Positions 30,601 through 39,671 of a stretch of DNA of 64,000 nt are shown here, piece by piece. Within the stretch, counting starts at the first letter, position 1, and each line of letters opens with the position of its first letter. Made by a program: the position numbers and the translations under genes. The notes under the pieces are model-generated. The model had not been told where the DNA came from, searched no databases, and saw nothing but the letters and a program-made list of their open reading frames with translations. The DNA comes from Symbiodinium natans (taxonomy: Eukaryota; Sar; Dinophyceae; Suessiales; Symbiodiniaceae): NCBI GenBank assembly GCA_905221605.1, contig CAJNDS010002634.1:620001-684000 (forward strand), in the 5' to 3' direction.

Positions 30601-30923
30601 ACGCGGCAGTAAAGGCCAGCCACCATGATACTGCGGCTGTTTGCACTGTGCAGGGAGTCAAGTTCATTCCCATGGTGGCCGAAACTACCGGGGCGTGGGA
30701 CAAGGGGGCTGCGCGCGTGCTGCGGCTGATCGCAGCAGCTACAGCAGCCCGTGAAGGCGGTGACTGCGCCGCCCTCACGGCCACCATGTTCCAGGAACTT
30801 TCCGTGTGCATCCGGGGCTTCCGCGCCCGAGCCACTCTCCGCAGGAGAGCTGAGTTGCAAGTGGCCGCCCGCAATGACCCGGTGCGGTCAGCAGAGCTTG
30901 TGCTCGAGTCGTCGGGACTGTAG
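27618..30923 (+). CDS. Non-LTR retrotransposon protein with reverse transcriptase and restriction-like endonuclease
   Basis: One open frame of about 1100 residues; the first true ATG is at 27723 and the upstream part is open through a TTG. Near residue 81 there is a CPVRGCPC ... HHVDAH zinc finger and near 132 a CPQCG ... HPSC cluster. The reverse transcriptase core has ALPKPRGGVRPIAIG, motif A KLDFKNAFNLV (about 482-492), motif B GVQQGDPLGPLL (about 537) and motif C FFQDDGVL (about 570) with the catalytic DD. The C-terminus has CPRCD ... H ... C (about 885), RHNAVRDLV, then RPADIFIP (about 952) and ALDFAITG, the pattern of PD-(D/E)xK restriction-like endonucleases of R2/CRE/NeSL-type elements. 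It acts by target-primed reverse transcription. The frame is intact. No poly-A tail or target duplication was identified. Confidence 0.93.
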   Translation: MLASRGVEAASCVPHGHGPAATQLGATVPIRCVGTMTPVPGTPLGGERERERSPPRGVSARHDSGAAPMMVDAQGPPRLHCPVRGCPCSDPATSRGWLTVATLRHHVDAHLAGGLTGEVPPDWLRANNLQRCPQCGLSVSVRLGTHPSCQPAARAAAAGATSSRGHAGVDLPDLAAVHASCTSTLRHVPTSVRHVWGQVLTRALAAVVHFNDLQSWKELLMLPQCVLCAPPRGGRRHKRAVAAYTRDRLNRWLEGERMALWETRPVSRPNRGGSSAEARLELAEALGREGLDRKACAALLSQGLCAESPETVQALRDLHPAQPPPTVLPNPELPPPPSFEPDSVARALRSFPAGSAPGPSGLRPQHLLEAMPPGTESGLLEQLTAVANLLAAGNGCPTVSPYLAGAKLVALPKPRGGVRPIAIGETLRRLVGKCLMATVKEDARNYFWPEQVGVAVPAGTERIVHTVRDWLGRHAAARDRVLVKLDFKNAFNLVSRQSFLDACATQFPSLSRWARWCYQNTSCLQFGNTVLQSAGGVQQGDPLGPLLFAAALQPLAQELRGAPLDLAAFFQDDGVLAGKTASVLEALGHVLRRGRELGLQLNLSKCEVVLVGQTPRAAIADFPAQLVTDADGRDRVLHEFELLGAAFGSAQYVNASAQARVDAAGQLLSALEELRDPQIGLRLLRSCASHSRLVHVMRCNPPSAQHAALQAFDTRSRHCFAALTGLHLNRMQWQQAGRGFAQAGLGLRQAVVDAPAAYLASRGGVASACQQLDAGFDSAALSETAEVRQALVLLNAQLAQPLSGSAALAKRQGELCDLLDDASWRRQLSCSTPVAKAFLLSETQVGARAFLAAVPRERGRMDPAAFVAELRLRLGIPEATDDVWCPRCDSVLDAYSHHAGVCSVGGERTLRHNAVRDLVCSWATRAGLQPEKEKPNLLLPQRPEDSHLARKRPADIFIPCLEGTPSALDFAITGPQRMESLPQAAAEAVSAAAAYAAVKASHHDTAAVCTVQGVKFIPMVAETTGAWDKGAARVLRLIAAATAAREGGDCAALTATMFQELSVCIRGFRARATLRRRAELQVAARNDPVRSAELVLESSGL

Positions 30924-31410
30924 TATTCTTCGGCAAGCCTCCAGGGCCTCGCTCCTTGGCCTCTACTTGAGTCAGTCAAGCACCATCCTCGGCCTTCGCC
31001 GGTCAAGCCTTCTTGCCCGTCCTCCTGTGATGCCGGCCTGCTGTCTGCGCAGACTTGGGATGTGGTGTTTTTGGGAACATAAGCTTCTCGCTGCCCTAAG
31101 CCTGTGAGCCAATTGTGCTTGCAGTCTCCCAGCGTGGTTTAGTCTGGTTCTGCGCGGCCCTCAGAAGTAGGAGCGCTTCCTTCTGTTTGGCATGCATTGT
31201 TTGTTGAGCTGCTTGCTGAGCCTCGCATGCTCGGCCTACTTTGCTTGCGTCCGGTTTTGACTAGTATTAGCCTTCCATTCCAGCCAGACCGCTAGGAGTC
31301 CTGTTCAGCACATGTCAAGCAACCATTGCCCTGAGATCCTCAAGAGTGCGCACCATCACAATACCTGAAATCAGATCAGGGATCCCCGTAATAAACTAAG
31401 GTCTACTCCT
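30924..31410 (+). other. Probable 3' UTR of the retrotransposon
   Basis: GC-rich, telomere-repeat-free sequence continues from the stop to about 31380 with no coding frame. It is consistent with a 3' UTR needed for template recognition. The exact element end was not found; an F6 element begins at about 31418. Confidence 0.45.
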
Positions 31411-31417
31411 TAATTCA

Positions 31418-31541
31418 GGGGCAGTGGGGCTCTTTGGGAAATGGGCATCTCCCAAAATAGGGTGCCCCTTTTCTGCCCCAAATAGAATAGAATCCTTTTA
31501 AAGGGCGCCCAAAAAGGGAACCCCTATTTTCGGAAAGCACC
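31418..31541. mobile_element. F6-related element
   Basis: The right arm GGAACCCCTATTTTCGGAAA and the core AATAGAATAGAATCCTTTTA match the copy at 50790; the left arm is ATGGGCATCTCCCAAAATAG. Confidence 0.6.
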
Positions 31542-32593
31542 GAATTGTTCCGCACAAGGCCATGGAGCTCGGGGATATGGCTTCGTTGGACCTGGAGCTC
31601 TCCAAGTGGCGGGGGGAGGCAGGTTTAGGGTTCAGGGTTTAGGGTTCAGGGTTCAGGGTTCAGGGTTTAGGGTTTAGGGTTTAGGGTTTAGGGGTCTGGG
31701 GATCCAGGGACGGCTAAAGCTGTGGATTTGATGGGCTTAGAGATGTACCAGGTGCCCGAAATCCCTAAAGCTTCTTGTGGTGTGTTGAGTTTCCTATGAC
31801 TCAAGCAGGCGCACGGGTTTCTGTGAGTGCTTCGGGGGGTCCAAGTCGAGGGGCTGAAGGTAGATATCCCCTCTTTTCGGGAGCTTAAGTTCCCTTATGG
31901 GCCCCTGGTTAAAGCAAAAAGCTCACCCTTTGTATTCCCCAGATTCCTTCTTGGGTCTAGTAAACTGCCTCGTACCAGATATGCCTTATGCCGAGGGGAT
32001 GAGCCGAGCCCGAACCCCAAAGGATTTGGAAGCCCCCCCCCCCCCCCCCGCCCCAAATGCGCAAAGTTTGGGGTTTAGGGTTTAGGATAAGCCCTCGGTT
32101 GTAAATCATCTTGTGAATGGTTGAAAGATGGCATGTGCACGCAGAGGTTCATGGGTAGTTTTCAGTGGGGTTTCAGTCGGGTAACTACATGTATAACTGG
32201 TTATTACCTGATTTAGGCTACTTACAAACCAAGAAGCTTCAAGTAGACTTGTGTCCCTACCCAGGTTCTTTCTGCAAGGTTTGGGGACTGTCGCGGAGTG
32301 GTTGAAGCCGTGGTCCGGGTGCCCAGAGCTTCCAAACCCTAAACCCTAAACCCCCAGGGTGTTTTGTGGGTTTTGTGGGCCTGAGGACTCAGGGTTTTGA
32401 TAGGGTTGAGGCTTTAGGGTTGAGGGTCTGTTTGCTTCCGGAGTTCTGTTCGGCTGGGACACAGCATGTGCGAGCAGTCTGCAACCAGGGCACTTGTCAG
32501 AGCCCTGGCGCAAGAAGGGTTTAGGGTTTGGAGGATTCAGGTACGCTCCGACTCGGGGGTTAGATCTAAGGGTCTTCCTTGGAAATTGCTTAG

Positions 32594-32782
32594 GGTGCCT
32601 ATGGCTTTATAAGTGGAGATACAATGGAGAGTGTGGGGGCCCGCACCGGAAACGCCAAGACTGCTGTCGCGCGCAGTCGATTCCGACGTCCCCTCGTGTC
32701 TGCGCATGCTATAAATTTCCGGTACTCTGAACGATGGGAACTCGGATATTGGCGCAAGCATGGTTCCTGGTTTGGGGATTAG
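32594..32782 (+). CDS. Terminal exon, unknown protein
   Basis: After a TTAG acceptor the frame reads GAYGFISGDTMESVGARTGN, AKTAVARSRFRRPLVSAHAI, then NFRYSERWELGYWRKHGSWF and stops at TAG. It has strong protein character over 62 codons. Another frame over the same bases is Cys-rich and open, but it begins in repeat sequence. Confidence 0.5.
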   Translation, partial: GAYGFISGDTMESVGARTGNAKTAVARSRFRRPLVSAHAINFRYSERWELGYWRKHGSWFGD

Positions 32783-33063
32783 TGCATGGATGTCTTTTTC
32801 TGGCCTTATGTGTACACACCCTCTTCCTGTCTCTATACATAGATATTTATATGTATAGTTTTGTTTCTTTATTTATGTTTGTGTAGTTTTGTTGAAGACG
32901 CCTCATGGATTCTTTTCAAGCTCTAAATGGATGCAGTATGGAGATCTTAACCGCACAGTGACCAGATGACCCCACAGAGCCCAGGTCAACGCGACACCCT
33001 AAACCCTAAACATCCCTATATAAACCCAAAACTCTGAGGTCAATATGGCCAAGGAAAGGCTTC

Positions 33064-33260
33064 TAACCTGGCGTGGCGTGGACCACACCTGGAAGGCAGG
33101 GGGTTTTTTGTGTCAGAGGGAAGGAGAATCTGCCGGGCTTCCGGTGTTGTCTTAAGACCCTCCAAAGTCGAACGTCTCGAGAGAATCTAAAGCTAGAGCA
33201 GCCTCGACAAAATTTACCGAGCAGGGCCCCCACAAATCCCACCACGTCTTTGGGCTTGAA
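33064..33260 (+). CDS. Exon-like open frame
   Basis: The frame reads KENLPGFRCCLKTLQSRTSR then ENLKLEQPRQNLPSRAPTNP and ends at CCCTAAA repeats. It is hydrophilic and unassigned. Confidence 0.4.
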
Positions 33261-34459
33261 ACCCCTAAACCCCTAAACCCTAGACCCTAAACCCCAAACC
33301 CTAAACCCCCAAACTGCTTCAAGACCGGGCGGCTTCTCGCCTAGAAGGAATGATCAGAATCAATAGCGCCATCATGCCAAGTGCTAGCGATCTTGAAACC
33401 ATACCCCTCTGAGCATCACCATTTCTCTAGCTTGAGAAAAACCCTAAACCCTAAACCCCAAACCCTAAACCCTGCTTAGCAACAGCCAAAACAAACTCTA
33501 AGCCGGAGCCTTGATCCCCAGACCAACCCGTCAGGAGTTAGCAGCAGCAAAGAAAGATGACGTAGGGTTCGGAATAGTTCCTGAGTAGTATTCCCTCATC
33601 ATGGTTTCTTTATGGATATACCAGCATATCCTCCCCAAAACCCTATTCTAATCATTAAGGCCCCTTTTTTTTTCCGAAGCACCGAACCTCCCCCCCCCCC
33701 CCCCCCCATCGCCCTTTTGCAGGAAGTGATCCGAGAAGTGGAGCGCATGCCAAGTAGCCTGTCCTCCTTGACCAACCAGTGCCACCCTCAGTTTATGGGG
33801 TTTAGGGTTTAGGGCTTTTTGGGCAAGGCTTGCATGCATGGAGCGAAGAAGCATATACCTTTTTGATTTGTCTGCTGACAAGGGGGCAGCAAGCCGCGGG
33901 GAAGACTGTGGCTTCTTCTCAGGGCCTCTGAGTCTGGGCGCTGTGGGGTTTTCGTAGTGAAAAAATGAGACATATACAGCGCAGGGAAGCAACATGGGAT
34001 GTGTTCCGTCAGAACATGAGAAGTTGTCGTGCTACGCAGAGCTGTTTTTTTTTTTACACGGGTTCCCGCGCACGCCTGACGGATGTGGCTTGGAGATCCC
34101 CCCTGCCGCATTGTACTTGCTTACTCTTGAACATGGAGCAGAACTGGGACTCTCTTTACCTACAGTCGAGTACTAACTTCCCTTACTTAGTATGGGTACA
34201 ACCCATAAAGCTGCAGGTAAAGACGGTCCCAAGAACATGTAGCACCTCATGTTTCGAGCGCTGCCCTATCCTAAAGAATCCTAGACAAGAAGCCAGAAAA
34301 CCTGCAGCCGCAAGAACGTCCAAGGCCATACGCGGTTCCGAGCCCTCACAATCCCACGAAACCCTAGACCCTAGACCCTAAACCCTAAACCCGCCTAAAC
34401 CCTAAACCCTAAACCCGCCTAAACCCTAACCCTAAACCCTAGCATTGCGAAGCATTGAG

Positions 34460-34556
34460 GTGCCAGCGCCTCTTCCGCGCCATGAAGGAGGCGCAGCTCA
34501 CCAAGCCCGGGGGCCCAGTTTTGCGCCTCACCGCTCTTCATGTGCACAGGGGGGAG
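34460..34556 (+). CDS. Exon, GC donor
   Basis: After a TGAG acceptor the frame reads CQRLFRAMKEAQLTKPGGPV then LRLTALHVHRGE, and a GC donor (GAG then GCTTAGGG) opens directly into TTTAGGG repeats. The LTALHVHRG piece is ankyrin-like. Confidence 0.5.
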
Positions 34557-34611
34557 GCTTAGGGTTTAGGGTTTAGGGTTTAGGGTTTAGGGTTTAGGGT
34601 TTAGGGTTTAG

Positions 34612-34835
34612 GGCTTCTGCTGGCCAAGCCTGCACTCTGGTTCAGGGTTTGGGGCAAGTTCTTCCCCAGCCAGGAGGTTCAGGGGTTCTTCATTGCGAGC
34701 TTATACCTTGCACTTGGGTTGCCTGAGCCGGGACCTCAGTCCCCAACGGATTTTTTTGCTCGCTGCTTACCGCATTCAGTAAGGTTCGACAATACAAATA
34801 GAGAAGCACACATCCAGCTATCCACCGCCCACAGC
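34612..34835 (+). CDS. Exon, unknown protein
   Basis: A frame of about 70 codons without stop: LLLAKPALWFRVWGKFFPSQ, EVQGFFIASLYLALGLPEPG, PQSPTDFFARCLPHSVRFDN. It has a hydrophobic core and good protein character. It lies exactly between a TTTAGGG block and a CCCTAAA block. No ATG is needed for an internal exon; the family is not recognised. Confidence 0.5.
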
Positions 34836-35373
34836 CCTAAACCCTAAACCCTAAACCCTAAACCCTAAACCCTAAGCTTGGTATGAGGGGAAAGGATGCA
34901 GGTGACGGCTTGTTTCCTCGAAGCCGGTTGGCTCAATTCCTTGTGTAGTCTGCCGGAATTCATCCATGACCACCGAGTAGTGGCCCGGGTCAGGAGGTCC
35001 GGGGTTTAGGGCTTAGGGTTAAGGTTTTAGGGTTTAGGGCTTAGGGTTTAGGGGGAATTTCCGGGGTGTTAGGGGCAAGAGGTTGCACGTGCTGACCCAA
35101 ACCCTGAATACAAATCTTGCTGGGGTGAGATCCTCACAGCGAGTTGGGGCTTCCCAGTTGGGGAGAGGGAGGAGGGTTGGGTGGGTGATGGTCGGATTCG
35201 GGGCTGTGCGGAGGGTTGGATCGTATTGCATCACCAAGCCTCACCCGGTCTCACCGTCACTTTGAGACCCCTAATCTCTTCGGTAGGTTGCTAGGCTTAT
35301 AAGGGGTGCACTTTCTCGTTTTCCTGCAAAAGCAAGTTTGCCCCCCCCCCCCCCCCCAAAAAAAAAAGAAAAA

Positions 35374-35526
35374 AAAACAATGGAAGGGCCTGTACAGGCC
35401 CAAATCTTGTCTTGCTCTACATCCTCGAATCCCATGAGATTGCGGCATCCGAAGCTCTTCTGCCTTTGTTTTGGAGGACCCTTCGGGGGCACGGCCGTAT
35501 CCATGAGCATCCTGAGGCCATGGTAG
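35374..35526 (+). CDS. Exon-like open frame
   Basis: Downstream of poly-C and A-rich tracts: GPVQAQILSCSTSSNPMRLR then LFCLCFGGPFGGTAVSMSIL, with a stop at TAG. Moderate protein character. Confidence 0.35.
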   Translation, partial: KTMEGPVQAQILSCSTSSNPMRLRHPKLFCLCFGGPFGGTAVSMSILRPW

Positions 35527-35713
35527 TTGTTGATGAGTTCGGGAAGTATTTTTATGCTGAGAAGATTTTAAGGGGCTAGTGTTGGGGGGGGGGGGGGGCA
35601 AAGGGTACTTGTAGTTCTTGCTGGGATCAGTGGTTTTGAGTCTCCGGATCCTTGGAACCTCTGTGCCGTGACTGCCTGAAGACTGCTTGCAGGACCTAAA
35701 GGGCTCAGCGTTA

Positions 35714-35757
35714 GAGAGAGAGTGAGAGAGGGAGAGAGAGAGAGAGAGGGAGGGAGG
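35714..35757. repeat. GA-rich microsatellite
   Basis: GAGAGAGAGAGGGAGGGAGG run immediately upstream of an exon-like frame. Confidence 0.9.
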
Positions 35758-35990
35758 GACCTCAACCGCATCTTTGCTGAGTGCTGGCACCTGGCGTCTT
35801 CTGGTCGGCCTCGTGGCGACGGTCGCGCTGCGGCCGCACAACGACTTCCTGAGCTCCTCGGCTTCTCTACCAAGACTCCTGGGCTCAGACACCGATTCAG
35901 ATTACCAAGAGCGCTACAGTGGCTAGAGCGAGCCCCGAGTCAGAGTTTAACAATATGCCAAGCCCGTTCATGCTGCTACACGAATCCCTA
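35757..35990 (+). CDS. Exon-like open frame
   Basis: The frame reads DLNRIFAECWHLASSGRPRG, RAAAAQRLPELLGFSTKTPG, RFRLPRALQWLERAPSQS. GC-rich with helical segments. No domain is recognised. Confidence 0.42.
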
Positions 35991-36198
35991 AACCCTAAGG
36001 CCCTAAACCCTAAACCCTCTTGTCAGTTGCCTCAACTCGGACCTTTCACAAAATCGGTGGTCTACTGCTCGGCCTCAAACGGACTGCTGATGACCAGGAT
36101 GGGCTTCGATGCCCTATGTTGCCCTTGAAAGGGCCCCTTTTGTAGGGTTTAGTGTTTAGTGTTTCGGGCTCGGAAGCTCAGTGCCTTTTTTCTTCCAG

Positions 36199-36414
36199 GT
36201 GATGAAGCAGATGCGGCCCAGCTGCAACTCACACCAGACTCACATTCCCTCAGCTATATCCCCAAAACTCTATTTGTGTTTATATAAAACCCCAGAGGAT
36301 ATTAAAGGTAATATGTTTTTAAAGGTTCTAAGGGGAGTATAGTCAGTTCTTTCAATACAGCCCAGCCATTTGCGAATTCCTGCGGGACAGCGCACGTTTT
36401 TTCATTGCCTTAAA
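36199..36414 (+). CDS. Exon pair split by an F1 introner
   Basis: Exon 1 (36199-36252, after TTCCAG) reads VMKQMRPSCNSHQTHIPS; exon 2 (36343 to about 36414) reads SVLSIQPSHLRIPAGQRTFF then HCLK. The GC-AG intron 36253-36342 keeps the frame, with the target triplet TCA present on both sides as a Ser-Ser joint. The function is unknown. Confidence 0.55.
36253..36342 (+). mobile_element. F1 introner (GC-AG intron)
   Basis: Left CTATATCCCCAAAACTC, right GGTTCTAAGGGGAGTATAG, with TCAG on both flanks. The interior GTTTATATAAAACCC is shared almost exactly with the copy at 6951, so both derive from the same family. Confidence 0.8.
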
Positions 36415-36649
36415 GGGAACCCTAAACCCTAAACCCTAAACCCTAAACCGGTGGCAAAAAAAAACCCTAAACCCTAAACCCTAAACCCTAAACCCTAAAC
36501 CCTAAACCCTAAACCCTAAACCCTAACATTTCATACAGGAGCCTCAACAAAGCCCAACGTTGGTCCTCAAAAATGCAAGTAGGTGGGCGCTGGGAGACTC
36601 GAAGTCATTTGCCTCGCCCCCGCTTGACCCCTAAACCTTAAACCCTAAA

Positions 36650-36832
36650 CCCTATAACCCCATAACCCCATAACCCCATAACCCCATAACCCCATAACCC
36701 TATAACCCCATAACCCCATAACCCCATAACCCCATAACCCCATAACCCCATAACCCCATAACCCCATAACCCCATAACCCCATAACCCCATAACCCCATA
36801 ACCCTATAACCCTATAACCCTCTAACCCTACA
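36650..36832. repeat. CATAACCC 8-bp tandem repeat
   Basis: About 20 tandem copies of CATAACCC with TATAACCC variants. It is an 8-base derivative of the CCCTAAA unit. An exon follows directly at 36852. Confidence 0.93.
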
Positions 36833-36851
36833 TCCCCCTAACCCCTTGCAG

Positions 36852-36951
36852 AGGAGTCCCGGGCGTCCCTGGTAGCACGCTTCACCGACGCAGCCGAAGC
36901 CTTCATCCAGGAGCTCTCAGACACTGAGTCGCCCGGCACCGACCCTGCAGG
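36852..36951 (+). CDS. Exon, acidic helical protein
   Basis: After CTTGCAG the frame reads ESRASLVARFTDAAEAFIQE then LSDTESPGTDPA. A GA donor (GCAGG then GAGAGGGG) would open into TTTAGGG repeats. No family is recognised. Confidence 0.55.
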
Positions 36952-37145
36952 GAGAGGGGTTTAGGGTTTAGGGTTTAGGGTTTAGGGTTTAGGGTTTAGG
37001 GTTTTGAGGAGGGGCTTAGACCTTGAAAAACAACCACCTTGATTCTTGGTGATCAGGTCCTGAGAAGGAACAGCAGGCCCATAAACGCCCTAAACCATGC
37101 ATACGTAGCCCGATCAGCCCCCCAAAACCCTACAAACCCCTTCAC

Positions 37146-37243
37146 TAAGGGATGCTTGGGAATAACTTTTTTAAGTTTTGGGCACTATAACTCCCAAGAA
37201 ACAGCATGAATCTTGACTTGTGCCAGGGTCCCATATTCAGTAG
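37146..37243. mobile_element. F9 element
   Basis: ACTAAGGGATGCTTGGGAAT on the left, AGGGTCCCATATTCAGTAG on the right, and central CACTATAACTCCCAAGAAAC match the introners at 46409 and 48716. CTTCA occurs on both flanks, slightly offset. Confidence 0.7.
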
Positions 37244-37374
37244 AGCTTCAAGCAGGCTCCACCATGCGCGCAGCCTGCCACACATAGCGCTTCTGGAGGA
37301 GCCAAGGGGCTGGAAGGCTTTGTGCGCCCTAAACCCTAAGCCCTAAACCCTAAACCCTAACCCCAAACCCTAAA

Positions 37375-37470
37375 GTCTAAACCCTAAACCCTAAACCCTA
37401 AACCCTAAACCCTAAACCCTAAACCCTAAACCCTAAACCCTAAACCCTAAACCCTAAACCCTAAACCCTT
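37375..37470. repeat. CCCTAAA block, about 13 units
   Basis: A perfect array directly upstream of the exon beginning at 37488. Confidence 0.96.
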
Positions 37471-37487
37471 AACCCTAACCCTAGCAG

Positions 37488-37988
37488 AATCTAGACCTCA
37501 TGGGTGCATGGGGTTTACACGGAGTTAGGCATCGGATCCAACATGTCAGCGTGGTGTTGCCGGAAGAATCTCTCTTGCGCCTCAGAAGGCTAGTTGCCGC
37601 CTCCTCCCCTCCTGTCGGCTCAAATGGGGGTTTACGAAAATAAGGGCCTCCTTGTATCATCCCCGAAATAGTAGGATTCCTTTATAAGTAATAAGGACCC
37701 CAATAAGGCCCTCCCAATATCGTAAACCCCCAAAATGGTTCCAGTATGCCAGGAGAAGGGGCTGCCACTGTCCAAACAGTTCAGATACTTCGCCTTGATG
37801 GAGGCTGGGTTGGCGCAGCCGCGCACATCAAGCACTGCGCAAATGTGCCGACACCTGGAATACCTACTCGAAATGGGCAGATCGTGGTTGGTCTGGGTAT
37901 ACGTAGATGTGCTCTGATGCGTCTTTCTGAGCCTTTGAGCTTCAGAACGCTAGATCGCCAATTCGCGCAGGAACGTCCAAAGGTTCAA
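37488..37988 (+). CDS. Exons split by an F6 element
   Basis: Upstream part (37488-37629, after TAGCAG): NLDLMGAWGLHGVRHRIQHV then SVVLPEESLLRLRRLVAASS. Downstream part (from 37753): ATVQTVQILRLDGGWVGAAA, HIKHCANVPTPGIPTRNGQI, VVGLGIRRCALMRLSEPLSF. A GT-AG intron 37630-37752 keeps the frame, as does exact loss of the element between its AAATGG copies. The downstream part is clearly protein-like; no family is recognised. Confidence 0.58.
37628..37732. mobile_element. F6 element with 6-bp target copy
   Basis: GGGTTTACGAAAATAAGGGC on the left and ATCGTAAACCCCC on the right are inverted repeats flanked by AAATGG (37622 and 37733). Unlike F1, F9 and F10 it does not end in AG, so any splicing would use sites just outside it. 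Confidence 0.78.
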
Positions 37989-38075
37989 GGACCTATATAA
38001 CCCTCATTCCTAAACTCTAAACCCTAAACCCCGCAACCCTAAACCCTCAACGCCGCAACCCTAAAGCCTTCTGAA

Positions 38076-38250
38076 TCCTTGAGGCGGTCAGGCATGGGGC
38101 CTTCGACATCCCTTCTCCCATGCACTCGCCGCTGCGTCCTGAAGGGAGTATGGGGTGTATGGGGGGTTACGATCTTAGGGGTGCCTTATTGGGGTCCTTA
38201 TCACTTTAAGGGAATCCTCCTATTTGGTTCCCTTGTTTTCGTAAACCCCT
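38076..38250 (+). mobile_element. Exon-like stub followed by an F6 element
   Basis: A short frame (GMGPSTSLLPCTRRCVLKGV) at 38088-38160 runs into an F6 copy at about 38163-38250: GGGGTTACGATCTTAGGGGT ... CCCTTGTTTTCGTAAACCCC. Confidence 0.6.
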
Positions 38251-38431
38251 GTAGAAGGTTTAGGAGCTGCAAAAGAGGTACGGTGGGTTTAGGAGGACCC
38301 TGAACCCTAGTGATCATACCCTTCCCTACCTATGGATGGAATCAACATAGCCCTCCTTAGTACCCTCTTCAGCATTCCGAAGCTCGAAGCAACCCTCCAC
38401 AGAAGTCCGCCCACCGAAGTTTTTGCATCAG

Positions 38432-38523
38432 CCAAACAGTGCAAGCAGAGCTGCCAAACTTAGTTGTGCGTGAGGTTGATGCTTTGCGTGAACTGCACAA
38501 ATCACACCACAGGGAGTCATGCG
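38432..38523 (+). CDS. Exon, unknown protein
   Basis: After GCATCAG the frame reads QTVQAELPNLVVREVDALRE then LHKSHHRESCG and meets an F6 copy (38522-38616, left arm GGGGGTTCCGAAATGAGGGG). The helical, charged composition suggests true coding sequence interrupted by the element. Confidence 0.5.
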
Positions 38524-38619
38524 GGGGTTCCGAAATGAGGGGGACCTTATTGGGATCCTTACTATACGGGCATCCTATTAATTGGGGTCTATAATGTCGG
38601 ACCTGCTTTAATAAGCTTA

Positions 38620-39180
38620 CCCCCCGCCCCCCAAACAGTCGAGGACCCTGAATAAAAAAAGACCCCAAACAGTCAGGCAGGGAAGGGGTCTGAGCAAGCA
38701 GGACGTGGAAAGAAATGAGCTCTCCTGAGGGTTCTGGAACCACATCTCAAACGAAGAACTTGAACCTCAAAAACCATTTAAACAAAAAACAAGTCACGGC
38801 CCGAAAACTTTTCATTATAGTGTACCCCCACAACACAGGGCCACGACCCTTCATAGCCGAACAACTTTTCGTAAGAGCGTCCCCCTAGAATATTGCAGGT
38901 GCCACATTATTAGGGGTCTATGTGAATCCCTAAACCTTCACCCTTAAACCCTGAACCCTAAACCCTAAACCCTAAACCCGACTACAGTAGGGGTCCCCTA
39001 TCTTTCGTAAGCCATGTGAGTCATGGGCCCCTCAGGCACCTCCAACTCAGCACAGGCATCGGGCTCGAGGAGGTGCATGTGTTGTGGGGTTTAGGGTTTA
39101 GGGTTTAGGGTTTAGGGTTTTCGGGTTTAGGGTTTAGGGTTTAAGGTTTAGGGTTTAGGGTTTAGGGTTAGGGTGTTGCG
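38620..39180. other. No gene recognised; telomere-like blocks
   Basis: Short unique pieces, a partial F6 arm at 38988-39012 (GGGGTCCCCTATCTTTCG) and a TTTAGGG block at 39089-39173. No coding frame is supported. Confidence 0.5.
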
Positions 39181-39219
39181 GCTCTTTAGACTTCGCACCT
39201 GCCTTCCGTGGGGACCAAG

Positions 39220-39318
39220 CGAACCGTAGAATTAGGGTTATAATTACCCTTTGCTACTACAGCCCTTCTTAACGTACATGAGCCATGAACCCTTTTGGGG
39301 TGCATCTCGTCCCCAAGG
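39220..39318. mobile_element. F4 element, reverse orientation
   Basis: GGGGACCAAGCGAACCGTAG on the left and CCATGAACCCTTTTGGGG then CATCTCGTCCCCAAGG on the right pair as inverted repeats like those at 56730. Confidence 0.6.
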
Positions 39319-39384
39319 TTGCAAAGGTTGTGGGCGTTTAGCTTGCAGCATACTCGCCCTTCAAGCCGGACACTATCGAGGTAC

Positions 39385-39535
39385 AGTGTGTGTGTGTGTG
39401 CGCGCGGAGTGGACACGCGGGCGCACATGCACACGCACGCATGTACGCCCGCACCCACTTCAAGGCAGGTGACCCGTGGCTTTTTCTTTCTCTCTCCGTC
39501 TCTCCGTCTCTCTCTCTCTCTCTTTTTCCTTCTCT
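39385..39535. repeat. GT and CT microsatellites
   Basis: A GTGTGTGTGTG run, a CA/CG-rich stretch and a TCTCTCTCTC run. Open frames here are compositional. Confidence 0.85.
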
Positions 39536-39671
39536 GCCTCCAAGTGTCTGTGCACAAAATATGCCAATGTATTGCATATAAGACCTAAGCATATACATTA
39601 TATATGTATATACAGAAAATCACATACATTCATTTGTGAGGTCTATTTGCGAGTACGTTTTTGTGCATCAG

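Noticed and set aside
30291..31006. Minus-strand ORFs over the retrotransposon end
   Set aside because: They are antisense shadows of the endonuclease region, which has recognisable motifs on the plus strand.
36650..36832. CRISPR-like array
   Set aside because: The repeat unit is 8 bases with no spacers; it is a simple satellite in eukaryotic DNA.
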